The translations under genes and the position numbers were made by a program. Shown one piece after another: positions 9,117-18,692 of a stretch of DNA of 64,000 bases. This stretch comes from Solibacillus sp. FSL R7-0668 (lineage in GTDB: Bacteria > Bacillota > Bacilli > Bacillales_A > Planococcaceae): contig NZ_JBBOUU010000001.1 in NCBI RefSeq assembly GCF_038006205.1, positions 1,800,001 to 1,864,000 of the forward strand. Direction: 5' to 3'. The notes beneath the pieces are model-generated. The model did not search any database, was not told where the DNA came from, and saw only the letters and a program-made list of their open reading frames with translations. Each line of letters opens with the position of its first letter. Within the stretch, counting starts at the first letter, position 1.

Positions 9117-9326
9117 ATGAGTAAAAAATGGACAATCCATTCAATTCGTGAATATGTAGAAAAAAATACAGATACAAAATTACTTTCAACAGAATTTAAA
9201 GGCTTCTCGCAAAAGCTTGATTTCCAATGTGCATGTGGTAATACATTCCAAAAGCCTTGGAAAAAATTCAAAGAAAATAAGCAGCAAAAATGTGAGGTTT
9301 GCCAGCCACCAAAGGAATCTCGCTAA
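9117..9326 (+). CDS. zinc-finger-like protein, 69 aa
   Basis: Small basic protein with a C-A-C-G ... C-E-V-C arrangement about 24 residues apart and conserved-looking aromatic/basic residues (FQKPWKKFKE). This resembles the treble-clef/zinc-ribbon units found in phage and endonuclease-associated proteins. GTGGAGGTG lies upstream of the ATG. Function unknown; nucleic-acid binding is inferred from composition only. A strong terminator follows. Confidence 0.6.
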   Translation: MSKKWTIHSIREYVEKNTDTKLLSTEFKGFSQKLDFQCACGNTFQKPWKKFKENKQQKCEVCQPPKESR

Positions 9327-9341
9327 TTCAAGTGAAAAATA

Positions 9342-9381
9342 GTGCCAATGCATGTGGATAACAAGCATTGGCCTTTTTTAT
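9342..9381 (+). terminator. rho-independent terminator
   Basis: GCCAATGC / GCATTGGC stem followed by TTTTTTA. Confidence 0.85.
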
Positions 9382-9493
9382 TCTGTAATATAGGAGCAAC
9401 TACAATCAGTAACCGTTTCAACCTCTAGCTTAAATCTCGATTTCTACGTTTATAAATGTCATTAGTTGTCCCTAGCTTCTTATCAAATCGGCA

Positions 9494-10783
9494 TTATTCG
9501 GTTACAGGCGTAACCTCTGTCTTTTTAAGCTCTGGATGTGCCATTTCAATAATAGAAGTACGTAATAAGAGTAAAACAATAAAGATTAGGATCAAACCAC
9601 TGACGAATAAAATGTATTGCGCTGGAATGATCTCATATAAAAACCCGTAAGTAAGTGTTCCAATTGGCATGGCACTCATCGCCATCATTTCAACAATACC
9701 AAACACACGCCCGCGATATTGTTCATCAATTGTTGTCTGCATAATGACGCCAATTGGGGTATTGGTAATAACGCCCAGTGCGCCAAAAATGAGCATGACG
9801 ATAAAGTAGAAAATGAAAATCATCATCGTACTTGAAAATTGGAATAATAGTGGTACGCCGACAAAGATCACGAGTATCCCCATTAAAAATGTTGAGCGCT
9901 TTACTAATAATAATGGAAATTTCACTGTTGAGCGTGAAGCAAAATAAATCGATGTTATGAGTATACCGACAGCGCCACCCGCCTCAATAAAGCCGATTAA
10001 TTGTGGATCAATTTGCAATAAAGTTAGTAAAATGTAGCCTCCACCAACATTGACGGAAGTGAAAAATAAATTTAACCATAATGCCGTCCATAAGATCGCT
10101 TTAATAACAGGTTTTTTATTGACATAGCAGAAGCCGGCTTTAAAGCTTTCGACCATAGTTTCTTTTTCAGAACCTGTCATTGCCTGTTGTCTTTTATATA
10201 GCTGGAAATTCATCGTTGCTTCTAAAGTTAGGGTAATCATTGCAGCAATGATGAAAATCATTAAGAAAACTTCCATTGATACAAAGCCGAAAAGCATCCC
10301 GCCAAAAATCGGTCCGCCAATTCCAGATACCGATAACGACAGTTGGTTAAAGCTCATCGCTTTTTGGATTCTAGTTTCATCCACTAAATTGGCGATGGAT
10401 GCAGAAAAGGCGACACTTGTAAATGTACTGAAAATACTGTTGAACATAGTGGCAGTGTAGATAGCGGCAAGCGATAACCCAAATTCATGCGTATACATTA
10501 ATAACCCAGCTACTGTTAAGATGACGCCTGCCTGACCACCTAGCACCAGTTTTTTTCGAGACATGCGATCCCCTAGTATTCCCGCAATCGGTGCCATTAT
10601 TGTACGTGGCAAATAGCTTAATATAATATTGATGGCAAAGCTTAATGACGAACCTGTTAACGATAAGATGTACATACTAATCCCAAAACTATAAACATGT
10701 GACCCGAGCGAACCAATCATTTTACTCACTAAAAATGTGTATAAATGGTAGGTCGCTTTTTTTAATTTTGCCTGTTCATTCAT
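9494..10783 (-). CDS. MFS transporter (macrolide-efflux type)
   Basis: A 429-residue, 12-helix major facilitator exporter. The motif-A-like loop GDRMSRKKLVLGG between helices 2 and 3 is conserved, and the second half has a similar RGRVFGIVEMM loop. The overall pattern matches the MefA/YfiS-like drug-efflux group. AGAGGG precedes ATG 10783 (the frame opens two codons earlier). Divergent from an XRE/TPR regulator that probably controls it; the shared 190-bp region carries three related palindromes. Substrate unknown. Confidence 0.85.
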   Translation of the reverse strand: MNEQAKLKKATYHLYTFLVSKMIGSLGSHVYSFGISMYILSLTGSSLSFAINIILSYLPRTIMAPIAGILGDRMSRKKLVLGGQAGVILTVAGLLMYTHEFGLSLAAIYTATMFNSIFSTFTSVAFSASIANLVDETRIQKAMSFNQLSLSVSGIGGPIFGGMLFGFVSMEVFLMIFIIAAMITLTLEATMNFQLYKRQQAMTGSEKETMVESFKAGFCYVNKKPVIKAILWTALWLNLFFTSVNVGGGYILLTLLQIDPQLIGFIEAGGAVGILITSIYFASRSTVKFPLLLVKRSTFLMGILVIFVGVPLLFQFSSTMMIFIFYFIVMLIFGALGVITNTPIGVIMQTTIDEQYRGRVFGIVEMMAMSAMPIGTLTYGFLYEIIPAQYILFVSGLILIFIVLLLLRTSIIEMAHPELKKTEVTPVTE

Positions 10784-10799
10784 GTGCAATCCCTCTTTT

Positions 10800-10925
10800 G
10801 TTTAATTTTATTAAACATATAATACGAGATGGATGAAATAAATGCAACCAAAAAGTTTAATTAAATTAAAAATAATTTTGGTTTTAATTTTGAATCTATT
10901 TAGATATTGTTTAATAATATTTAAA
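10800..10925. promoter_or_regulatory. operator region with three GTTTAAT-N3-ATTAAAC palindromes
   Basis: GTTTAAT-TTT-ATTAAAC at 10800-10816 is perfect. GTTTAAT-TAA-ATTAAAA is at 10855-10871 and GTTTAAT-AAT-ATTTAAA at 10909-10925. The copies are spaced 55 and 54 bp apart in the divergent MFS/regulator spacer. The first sits between the MFS promoter and its RBS. The area is very AT-rich, so chance similarity is possible for the weaker copies. Confidence 0.5.
10819..10847 (-). promoter_or_regulatory. sigma-A promoter of the MFS gene
   Basis: TTGCAT, a 17-bp spacer and TATTAT on the minus strand, reading into the MFS gene. Confidence 0.55.
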
Positions 10926-10976
10926 TATTTCTTTCGTCATGTGGATTTGTTACACTATTTGTAGTGAGGTGGCAAC

Positions 10977-12230
10977 GTGATTAAAATTGGTGAAAAAATT
11001 AAAGAGCTTCGTAAAGAACGTAAAATGACGCTTGCACAAGTAGCAGGAGACAGGCTATCAAAAGGGATGCTCAGTTTAATAGAAAACGGTAAGGCACAAC
11101 CTTCCATGGAGAGCCTACAGCATATTGCAAAACAGCTGGACATTGATGTATCAGAACTGATGCAGTCGAACGATTCTCAAGAGCTGAAGGTGTTTTATAT
11201 AAAAGTCGAAGCATTAGTGACTGAATTGAATAAAACATACGAAGATGAGGAACATCGTGAAAAATGTCAGGAAATTCTTTCACTAGTCGAGCCTTATATG
11301 AAAGAGAACAAGCTAAATGGCAATACATTTGAAGAAATTCGTTTAACGGATATCTATCATTTAATGCGTTATTACTTAGAACTTTCACAAGATACAGCGG
11401 GCTTTGAAAGCTGTATTGCGCGATACAAGCAAATTTATGCCCATTCAAAAGTAGTCAGACGCTATAGTGACCTTGGTGCTATCGAATTTAATCGCAAGAA
11501 CCATGAAAAGGCGATTGTTTGGATGCTAAAAGGTGTTGAATACATTGAGCAGTTTGATGGCTTTATCGGAGAAATTGAAAAGCTGGATTTATACTATAAT
11601 TTAACCGTTATCTATGCGGCCTATAACAATGAGTCTGAATCAGAAAAATATTTACGGCTGTCCTTAAACATTGCACTTGAGAAAAAAATATTGTATCGTA
11701 TCAATGATTTTTACCGTTATTTATTTTTTATGCAGCTGAACAAGGGCGATAAAGAAAAGGCGCAAATTTATTTAAATAAAATTCGTGCGTTTTCCGTTAT
11801 ATTAGAAGATCCGCTTGATTTGGTGATGGAGGACTTATTGCAATTGGCCTATTGGAATCAAATTGAGCATGCGTATGAACGAGTCATTTCAACAGACTTT
11901 AATTATCGTGATTTTTCTTCCAAAATACGAACACAATTAGATCAATTTTTAGTAGGTGAGCAGGCCTATGCGCATTATCACCTACAGCATATAGAGGAAG
12001 CACATGCACTCTTAATGGACATTATCGGTCCTGAAATTTATCATCACCCATTGGATGCTGCTCGCATTTATCGCTCTTTTGCAATTCGGGCTCTTTGCTA
12101 TTTGGCGCAGGGCGATGTGGAAAATGCCAAACGTGATATTTTATATGCCGCAGACGGGGTGAAAAATTATGCACAATCGCTTGATAAAACGTTTATCGAC
12201 GAAGCTTATACGAAAATTATGAAAAGTTAA
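10977..12230 (+). CDS. XRE-family regulator with TPR domain
   Basis: A 417-residue DNA-binding regulator. Residues 1-65 are an HTH_3 domain (IGEKIKELRKERKMTLAQVA ... LSLIENGKAQPSMESL). From about residue 70 to the end there are helical tetratricopeptide-type repeats. This is the layout of RNPP-like quorum/peptide-sensing regulators (PlcR, NprR, Rgg), although no cognate peptide gene is visible beside it. Start GTG after GAGGTGG. Divergent to the MFS exporter, its likely target. Confidence 0.8.
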   Translation: MIKIGEKIKELRKERKMTLAQVAGDRLSKGMLSLIENGKAQPSMESLQHIAKQLDIDVSELMQSNDSQELKVFYIKVEALVTELNKTYEDEEHREKCQEILSLVEPYMKENKLNGNTFEEIRLTDIYHLMRYYLELSQDTAGFESCIARYKQIYAHSKVVRRYSDLGAIEFNRKNHEKAIVWMLKGVEYIEQFDGFIGEIEKLDLYYNLTVIYAAYNNESESEKYLRLSLNIALEKKILYRINDFYRYLFFMQLNKGDKEKAQIYLNKIRAFSVILEDPLDLVMEDLLQLAYWNQIEHAYERVISTDFNYRDFSSKIRTQLDQFLVGEQAYAHYHLQHIEEAHALLMDIIGPEIYHHPLDAARIYRSFAIRALCYLAQGDVENAKRDILYAADGVKNYAQSLDKTFIDEAYTKIMKS

Positions 12231-12457
12231 AAACAGCTAATTTCCAAATCGCAATCTAAAAAATGGGCTACGGATAGAAAAAAAGTGTAATTGTCCTGCA
12301 TTTTTTGAAGTATAAAATATGCGCTCTGTAAGTAATTCAATATATTTCTTTTAAATAGTATAAATATCTGGCATATTGACAACAGTAATTGACGATGCAT
12401 GTAAATTGTGGAATAATTTTGTGAGTATCGTATGAAAATGAGAATGGGGATATTGTA

Positions 12458-14137
12458 ATGAAATTAAATGTAAAAGCGAAATTACAGCTATCATTTGGTG
12501 TAGTCTTAGCATTACTCATGCTTTTTGCAGCAGTAATTTTATACAGCCTAAATGAACAAAACAAAACGCTAGAAGGCATTGATAAAGATACACAAATGAG
12601 CAATTTATATAATGATGTCGCCTTCCAAACGGTTCGCGCTAATGCAGCAATACGTGGCTATATGCTTTATAAGGATGACAACATGCGTACCAACCATTAT
12701 GAAATTCGTGACACGTTGGATGCATCTGTTCAACAGCTCAAGGAAATGGGCGCAGCAAATGCAAAATTTGAAGAATTTGAGCAAAAGCTTGCTGCATGGG
12801 AAAACTCGATTGATCAACAAATTTTACCTCTCATGGACGCCAATAAAATGGCTGAAGCTCAAAAAGTAGCAAAGCCTATACTTGGCGCTGGATCCCAAGA
12901 GTTGGTAGTGTTTGGGAAGTCAATGGCGAATGAAGTAAATGAAGCAATGACGAAATTGATTGCTCATTCAAAGGAGCATATGCGCACGACATTTATTGAA
13001 ACGATTGCACTTGCGATTATTGCAATCATTATCAGCATCGCCATTTCGACAATTTTTGCCCGCCGCATTGCACTAAATATGCAGTCGGTAATGGCTGGGA
13101 TGAATGAGTTTGCACAGGGTAATTTATTAACTCAATTAAAAGTGACTTCCAAAGATGAATTTGGTCAACTTGCGGATTCATTCAATGCCATGGCAGAGCG
13201 TTTACGCAATACGATGCGACAAGTCGGGGATTCCTCAGAACAAGTTGCTGGCACTTCACAGCAATTGACCGCAAGCAGTATGGAAGTGAGTAAGGCAACA
13301 GAGGTTGTTACAGAATCCATTCAAGAAATCTCGCTGGGAATGACTGATCAGCAGCAAATGACAAGTGATTCTAAGGCCTTTTCGGATCATTTAATGAAAA
13401 AGGTTTCGGATATTTCAGACAGCATTGAACAAGTAAACAATGCCTCAGCCTATACGAAGGAAAAAATTACGGCAGGTCGACAATCCGTGCGTAATGTTAT
13501 CGGTCAAATGGATGTAATTAGTGACAATACTACAGAATTAAATGTACGCGTGAAGGAACTGGACGGAAATACAAATGCGATAGCCTCAGCTGTTCAGGTT
13601 ATTAAAACAATTGCCGAGCAAACGAATTTATTGGCATTAAATGCCTCGATTGAAGCGGCAAGAGCCGGAGAAGCGGGGAAAGGCTTTGCAGTCGTAGCAA
13701 GTGAGGTTCGAAAGCTTGCCGATGAATCCAATATTGCAGCTACTGAAATTGAACAAGTTGTACAAAATATTGTGGAAAGTACGCGCATTATCGAAGAAGA
13801 TATTGTACATAATGATCAATCCGTTGAAACAGGAAAGGAAAAAGTAGCAGAAACACGCGAAAACTTCCTGAAAATTGATGCGGCCATTGATCGAGTAGAA
13901 GACGAAACAAAGGCCGTAACACAAGCAATTAAAGCGGTATTACATGATGTGGAACAGCTTGTTGGTGAAATCAATGATATCAATGAGGTGACGCTAAATT
14001 CGAATGACAGTATTCAAAGTGTAGCAGCCGCATCTGAAGAACAAAATGCAGCAATGGAAGAAGTAGCAGCTGCTTCAACGTATTTAGCAGAAATGGCTGT
14101 AGAGCTTCAAGAATCGATTCAGTCGTTTAAGTATTAA
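12458..14137 (+). CDS. methyl-accepting chemotaxis protein
   Basis: A 559-residue transmembrane chemoreceptor. TM1 is at about 10-30, a four-helix-bundle (4HB_MCP) extracellular sensor domain at 31-185, TM2 at 186-207 and HAMP at 208-262. A cytoplasmic signalling domain follows with the hairpin tip [17 protein letters not shown] (about 395-412) that contacts CheA/CheW. Glu/Gln-rich methylation helices flank the tip. The sensor ligand is unknown. Monocistronic with a strong terminator. I looked for a sigma-D promoter upstream and found only weak matches. Confidence 0.93.
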   Translation: MKLNVKAKLQLSFGVVLALLMLFAAVILYSLNEQNKTLEGIDKDTQMSNLYNDVAFQTVRANAAIRGYMLYKDDNMRTNHYEIRDTLDASVQQLKEMGAANAKFEEFEQKLAAWENSIDQQILPLMDANKMAEAQKVAKPILGAGSQELVVFGKSMANEVNEAMTKLIAHSKEHMRTTFIETIALAIIAIIISIAISTIFARRIALNMQSVMAGMNEFAQGNLLTQLKVTSKDEFGQLADSFNAMAERLRNTMRQVGDSSEQVAGTSQQLTASSMEVSKATEVVTESIQEISLGMTDQQQMTSDSKAFSDHLMKKVSDISDSIEQVNNASAYTKEKITAGRQSVRNVIGQMDVISDNTTELNVRVKELDGNTNAIASAVQVIKTIAEQTNLLALNASIEAARAGEAGKGFAVVASEVRKLADESNIAATEIEQVVQNIVESTRIIEEDIVHNDQSVETGKEKVAETRENFLKIDAAIDRVEDETKAVTQAIKAVLHDVEQLVGEINDINEVTLNSNDSIQSVAAASEEQNAAMEEVAAASTYLAEMAVELQESIQSFKY

Positions 14138-14151
14138 CAATAAGCCTCAAA

Positions 14152-14196
14152 ATAAAAGACATAAAACGCGGTTTCAGCTGCGTTTTATGTCTTTTT
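14152..14196 (+). terminator. rho-independent terminator
   Basis: AGACATAAAACGC / GCGTTTTATGTCT stem followed by TTTTTG. Confidence 0.9.
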
Positions 14197-14315
14197 GTAT
14201 AGATGAATAGTTTATTTTTATTAGATTCATAATAACATATTTTTGCTTTTATTTATAGACTTGTAAGTGGTTTTTATTGGTTTTACAATAAATAACAGAA
14301 GAGGGGCGAAGGGTT

Positions 14316-14852
14316 ATGAATTTGGGAATCAAAAAAGATGAAGTGAAGCTAGTGTCATATGATGAACGATGGCAACATGCATTTAATATCACGAAAAAGG
14401 AATTAAAGAAGTGCTTAAAGCTACAGGATGTACAAATCGAGCATATTGGAAGTACGTCTATTAAAGGAATTCAGGCGAAACCAGTGCTGGATATTTTAAT
14501 CGGTGTAGAAAATATCGATGAATTGGATGAAGCATTTTTTAAAGCGTTGCGAAGCGTAGGATTTTACCGTTTAAAGGTGGAAAGACCCAATGAGATTGTT
14601 TGCGCCAAGTTTACAGATACCTCATTTGAAACGAAAACGCATTTTATACATATTGTGGATTATGAAAAGGAAAAGTGGCATCAAATGCTTTTTTTCAGGA
14701 ATTATTTAAATGCCAATGAAGAAATAAAACAGCAATATCAAGATTTGAAAACCGCATTCTTTACGACAAACTTAAAGGGGATTGATGCCTATACCGAATA
14801 CAAGGATCAGTTTGTCAAAGCGATTTTTGCAAAAATGGAAGAAAAAAGATGA
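14316..14852 (+). CDS. GrpB family protein (UPF0157)
   Basis: A 178-residue protein of the GrpB/UPF0157 family, a nucleotidyltransferase-fold group sometimes fused to dephospho-CoA kinase. Family hallmarks are the YDERWQHAF start, IEHIGSTSIKGIQAKPVLDILIGV (G-S-T/S and D residues of the nucleotidyltransferase core) and the later HFIHIVDYEKEKWHQMLFFRNYL. RBS GAGGGGCGAAGG. Biochemical role is not established for the family. Stands alone. Confidence 0.85.
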   Translation: MNLGIKKDEVKLVSYDERWQHAFNITKKELKKCLKLQDVQIEHIGSTSIKGIQAKPVLDILIGVENIDELDEAFFKALRSVGFYRLKVERPNEIVCAKFTDTSFETKTHFIHIVDYEKEKWHQMLFFRNYLNANEEIKQQYQDLKTAFFTTNLKGIDAYTEYKDQFVKAIFAKMEEKR

Positions 14853-14999
14853 ATTAGATGTTTAAGCTATCAACACGATGCATTTTCCGAAGACTTTTTA
14901 GTTGAATTGTACTAGAAAGTCTTTTCTTTCTTTACGTAGGCACGTATGATAGAAAAGTATCATATAAACTATTCGATTAATGAAGGAAGGATGAATTAC

Positions 15000-15263
15000 A
15001 TGCAGGATAAGCGTTTTAAAATCGCGCATAAGGAAGCACTCATTGGTGTTGGATTAGTCATTTTAAATTTTGCGATTTGGTATGGTTTTGCATATGGACT
15101 AGGTTCGGGGAATCCCGCTGAATATCGATATATATTGGGATTTCCTGAGTGGTTTTTCTATAGCTGTATAGCAGGCACTATTTTTATGGTAATTTGTATT
15201 TGGTTGGCCATGAAGCTTTTCTTCAAAGACATTCCTTTAGATGAGGAGGAAGAAAAACGATGA
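15000..15263 (+). CDS. yhdT: YhdT family protein (DUF997)
   Basis: An 87-residue membrane protein with two hydrophobic helices (about 14-36 and 52-75) and an acidic tail. YhdT is typically the partner encoded just before PanF in enterics and Bacilli, and here it overlaps panF by four bases (ATGA). The frame opens at 14946, but the AAGGAAGG at 14983-14990 favours the ATG at 15000. Its exact role in pantothenate transport is unknown. Confidence 0.85.
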   Translation: MQDKRFKIAHKEALIGVGLVILNFAIWYGFAYGLGSGNPAEYRYILGFPEWFFYSCIAGTIFMVICIWLAMKLFFKDIPLDEEEEKR

Positions 15264-16708
15264 TTCATTGGGCTGTTATTTTACCACTACTATTCTTTTT
15301 AATCATCATTTTTGGCATTGGCATTTGGGCGAATCGTCAAGTGGTTCAATCCAATTCCTTTTTACAGGAGTACTTTTTAGGCGGCCGCGAAATGGGTGGC
15401 TTTATTCTGGCAATGACGATGATGGCTACATACGGAAGTGCTTCAAGTTTCATTGGTGGACCAGGTGTTGCGTATAATACGGGACTTGGCTGGGTGCTAT
15501 TAGCGATGGCTCAGCTTCCGGCGGGATATTTCGTATTAATGGTGCTTGGGAAAAAGTTTGCGATTGTTGCAAGACGCATTGAGGCCATTACATTAATCGA
15601 CTTCTTAAAGAAGCGCTATGATAGCCATACGATTGTTATATTATCGGCATTTAGTATTATTATTTTCTTATTTGCTTCGATGATGGCACAATGGGTTGGT
15701 GGGGCTCGATTAATCGAATCTTTAACAGGTCTTTCCTATACAACAGCACTTCTTATATTTGCGGCATCGGTTTTAATTTATGTAGTCATCGGTGGGTTCC
15801 GGGCAGTAGCACTTACAGATGCGATGCAAGGGACAATCATGATTATTGGTACGGTGATATTACTAATTGCTACGATAATTGCAGGTGGTGGTGTCGATCA
15901 TATTATGCAAGATTTAGTAGCAGATAATCCAAATCTCATATCGCCATTTGGTGCTGATCAGAGCTTAACACCTTTATATGTATCGACATTTTGGATTTTA
16001 ATCGGCTTAGGGGTCATCGGTTTACCGCAAATTGCAGTACGTGCGATGAGCTATAAGGATTCCAAAAGCTTACATCGTGCGATTTTAATTGGGACGATTG
16101 GGATTGGTACGATTATGTTCGGTATGCACTTAATTGGTGTATTTGCGCGTTCGGTAATGCCAGGCATTGAAATTGGTGATAAAGTCATGCCGCTTTTAAC
16201 ACTTGAAGTATTACCGCCTGTAATAGCTGGTGTTGTATTAGCAGCTCCAATGGCGGCTATTATGTCAACGGTCAATGCCTTACTCATTTTAGTAAGTTCA
16301 ACGGTAGTCAAAGATATTTATTTAAACTATATCAATCCGAAAGCAACGGACAAGCAAATTAAATCGCGTAGTTTTTGGGTAACGACCATTATCGGGGTGG
16401 CAGTGGTCATTCTTGCAGTAAATCCACCGGAACTATTAATAATGCTGAACTTATTCGCATTTGGAGGGTTAGAATCTGCATTTTTATGGAGTGTCGTTTT
16501 CGGCTTATATTGGAAAAAGGCAAACAAATACGGTGCCATTAGTTCGATGATTGTCGGCATAGGATTATATATTTATATTTACGAATTTCAAACAAATATT
16601 TTCGGCATGCACTCAGTAACAATTCCGATATTCGCTTCACTTCTTACCTTTGTTGTGGTGAGTTTAGTGACACAAAAAATGAAAAAGATTGAGGATTATC
16701 ATTTTTAA
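15260..16708 (+). CDS. panF: sodium/pantothenate symporter PanF
   Basis: A 482-residue member of the sodium:solute symporter family (SSF) with 13 predicted helices, taking up pantothenate (a CoA precursor) with Na+. Typical SSF segments include YFLGGREMGGFILAMTMMATY near the N-terminus, GGPGVAYNTGLGWVLL, and the AIMSTVNALLILVSS region containing the Na+-site Ser/Thr residues. Translationally coupled to yhdT. Followed by a strong terminator, so a two-gene unit. Confidence 0.92.
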   Translation: MIHWAVILPLLFFLIIIFGIGIWANRQVVQSNSFLQEYFLGGREMGGFILAMTMMATYGSASSFIGGPGVAYNTGLGWVLLAMAQLPAGYFVLMVLGKKFAIVARRIEAITLIDFLKKRYDSHTIVILSAFSIIIFLFASMMAQWVGGARLIESLTGLSYTTALLIFAASVLIYVVIGGFRAVALTDAMQGTIMIIGTVILLIATIIAGGGVDHIMQDLVADNPNLISPFGADQSLTPLYVSTFWILIGLGVIGLPQIAVRAMSYKDSKSLHRAILIGTIGIGTIMFGMHLIGVFARSVMPGIEIGDKVMPLLTLEVLPPVIAGVVLAAPMAAIMSTVNALLILVSSTVVKDIYLNYINPKATDKQIKSRSFWVTTIIGVAVVILAVNPPELLIMLNLFAFGGLESAFLWSVVFGLYWKKANKYGAISSMIVGIGLYIYIYEFQTNIFGMHSVTIPIFASLLTFVVVSLVTQKMKKIEDYHF

Positions 16709-16720
16709 TCCATGAATCGA

Positions 16721-16760
16721 AAAGGGACTGCAAATTCATATATTTTGCAGTCCCTTTATT
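16721..16760 (+). terminator. rho-independent terminator
   Basis: AAAGGGACTGCAAA / TTTGCAGTCCCTTT stem with trailing T residues. Confidence 0.85.
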
Positions 16761-16805
16761 TGACGTTTCACACTTATTATATTAAACTAGGTTACGTAAA
16801 GTAAC
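16760..16805 (+). promoter_or_regulatory. promoter and palindrome ahead of the flavin-like operon
   Basis: TTGACG (16760), a 17-bp spacer and TAAACT (16783). Directly downstream is the inverted repeat GTTAC-GTAAA-GTAAC (16791-16805), in the expected transcription start region where a repressor would act. No FMN riboswitch signature is present. Confidence 0.5.
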
Positions 16806-16829
16806 TTAAAAAGAAATTATGGTGATAAA

Positions 16830-17564
16830 ATGAAAAATACAATTGATATTTTAAATGATAAAATTCGCTTTGTCGTGCGAAACGACTCACAAAATCTCGC
16901 GTTAGTTGGCCCAGTAAAGCTTCCGATTAAACAAGGTGATTTTGAAGCAACATTTAATTGGTATTCTTGGCTAGCGGTTGATAGCCAAAAAACAAAGCAA
17001 CAAATGATTGACGATTTACCAGCAATGAATCTCGCTTTCGGTCAACAATCTTCAGTATTAGTGTATGGTGATTTTGAAAATCGTGATGATGCGCTTATTC
17101 GGATGCACAGCATTTGTCATACGGGGGATATTTTTGGTTCACAGCGCTGTGACTGTGGTTATCAATTACATGAATCTATGAAAATGATTGTAGAGCATGG
17201 CTGTGGAGCGATTTTCTACCTAGCTGACCATGAGGGCCGTGGTATTGGCTTATTCTCGAAATCGCTTGCCTACCTTTTACAGGAAGATTATTACGATACC
17301 GTGCAGGCCAATCATGCATTAGGATTTGAAGATGATGTTCGTTCCTACGAAGATGCATTGAAGATTTTAGAAAGTCTACGTTCTAAACCAGTGACACTCA
17401 TTACGAACAATCCGAAAAAACTGGCTGCCTTACAAGCACATGGCTTAGCTGCTAATGGTCATGTTCCAATTTGGGGTGGCTTAACAGACACGAATGCACG
17501 TTATTTACAAACAAAAGTTGAAAAATCTGGCCATTTAGGCGATGTGAAAAAGTTATTGGTGTAA
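16830..17564 (+). CDS. ribA: GTP cyclohydrolase II-like protein, divergent
   Basis: A 244-residue protein of the GTP cyclohydrolase II family. The family opens the imidazole ring of GTP to give 2,5-diamino-6-ribosylamino-pyrimidinone phosphate. Zn2+ ligands are intact in ICHTGDIFGSQRCDCGYQL (three Cys). ITNNPKKL and YDTVQANHALGF are also conserved. Deviations are visible: HSEC is HSIC, and the catalytic segment that reads YLRQEGRGIG in B. subtilis RibA reads LADHEGRGIG here. The Tyr, Arg and Gln positions are therefore changed. There is an N-terminal extension of about 60 residues and no DHBP synthase domain, unlike the usual RibBA fusion. First gene of a four-gene operon. Confidence 0.8.
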   Translation: MKNTIDILNDKIRFVVRNDSQNLALVGPVKLPIKQGDFEATFNWYSWLAVDSQKTKQQMIDDLPAMNLAFGQQSSVLVYGDFENRDDALIRMHSICHTGDIFGSQRCDCGYQLHESMKMIVEHGCGAIFYLADHEGRGIGLFSKSLAYLLQEDYYDTVQANHALGFEDDVRSYEDALKILESLRSKPVTLITNNPKKLAALQAHGLAANGHVPIWGGLTDTNARYLQTKVEKSGHLGDVKKLLV

Positions 17565-17579
17565 GGAGTGGCAAACAGG

Positions 17580-18692
17580 ATGAAAACAGACCGTGATTAT
17601 ATGCAATTAGCGCTGGATTTAGCTGCAAGCGCAAAAGGCAATACAAACCCTAATCCACTAGTAGGGGCTGTTATTGTAAAGGATGATGTCATTATTGGAA
17701 CGGGCCTCCATCGAAAAGCGGGTGAGCCTCATGCTGAAGTTCATGCGTTTCGTATGGCGGGTGAGCAAGCAGAAGGGGCAACACTATATGTCACGCTTGA
17801 ACCGTGCTCACATTTCGGGAAAACACCGCCTTGTGCAAATCTAGTAAAAGAATCTAAAGTTGCGCGGGTTGTTGTTGCGATGCAAGACCCGAATCCGTCA
17901 GTAGCAGGGCGAGGCATTCAGTTACTACGAGATGCAGGCATTGAAGTGAAAGTGGGCGTACTAGAACAGCAAGCACGAAAAGTAAACGAACGCTTCATTC
18001 ACAATATGCTTACACAGCGTCCATTTGTTGTCTCAAAATTTGCCATGACGCTAGATGGCAAAATCGCGGCATATAACGGGCATTCTCAATGGATTACTTC
18101 AGAAGTAGCGCGTGCGGATGTGCATGAATTACGTCATGAAGTGGATGGCATTTTAGTTGGTGTCAATACGGTATTAAAGGACAATCCTAAATTAACGACA
18201 CGCCTTGAAAACCGCAAAGGCCGTAACCCCATTCGCGTTGTATTAGATAGTGCTTTGCAAACACCACTAGATGCCCATATTGCCGATACAACAGAAGCGC
18301 GCACGGTCATTGTGACGTCATTTGATGCAGCAGAAGAAAAAGCGAATGCCCTTGAAAAGCAGGGTGTCGTGATACTGCGTGTTTCTAAAACGGATAAAGG
18401 GCTGAATTTGGATGCAGCATTAAAAGGACTCTATTCATTCGGTATTACCCATTTACTTGTTGAAGGGGGAGGCGCGGTCAATGCTTCCTTTTTACGTAGT
18501 GGCTTCATCGATCAATACATCGTCTATATTGCACCAAAGGTTTTAGGTGGTGCACATTCGATTACACCATTTACGGGTGAAGACGTGGATTCGATTGATT
18601 TGGCGGCACAATTACATTTTGAAGAGGTAACACAAATCGGACCTGATTTACGCATTATTGCTTATCCAAAACAGGTGAACGAAAATGATTAA
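17580..18692 (+). CDS. ribD: RibD deaminase/reductase
   Basis: A 370-residue bifunctional pyrimidine deaminase / uracil reductase of riboflavin synthesis. The N-terminal CDA-fold domain (1-145) has the zinc site HAEVHAF and EPCSHFGKTPPCANL. The C-terminal reductase domain (about 147-360) shows KFAMTLDGKIA, the GILVGVNTVLKDNPKLTTR substrate loop and LLVEGGGAVNASFL. All key residues appear intact. The frame opens at GTG 17568; ATG 17580 with AAGGAG upstream is taken as start. It follows the cyclohydrolase by 15 bp and overlaps the next gene by 8 bp. ribE, ribH and a DHBP synthase are absent here. Confidence 0.9.
   Translation: MKTDRDYMQLALDLAASAKGNTNPNPLVGAVIVKDDVIIGTGLHRKAGEPHAEVHAFRMAGEQAEGATLYVTLEPCSHFGKTPPCANLVKESKVARVVVAMQDPNPSVAGRGIQLLRDAGIEVKVGVLEQQARKVNERFIHNMLTQRPFVVSKFAMTLDGKIAAYNGHSQWITSEVARADVHELRHEVDGILVGVNTVLKDNPKLTTRLENRKGRNPIRVVLDSALQTPLDAHIADTTEARTVIVTSFDAAEEKANALEKQGVVILRVSKTDKGLNLDAALKGLYSFGITHLLVEGGGAVNASFLRSGFIDQYIVYIAPKVLGGAHSITPFTGEDVDSIDLAAQLHFEEVTQIGPDLRIIAYPKQVNEND

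Noticed and set aside
12330-12457. Possible sigma-D promoter for the chemoreceptor gene
   Set aside because: TAAA with a 15-bp spacer exists, but the -10 half matches GCCGATAT at only about half the positions.
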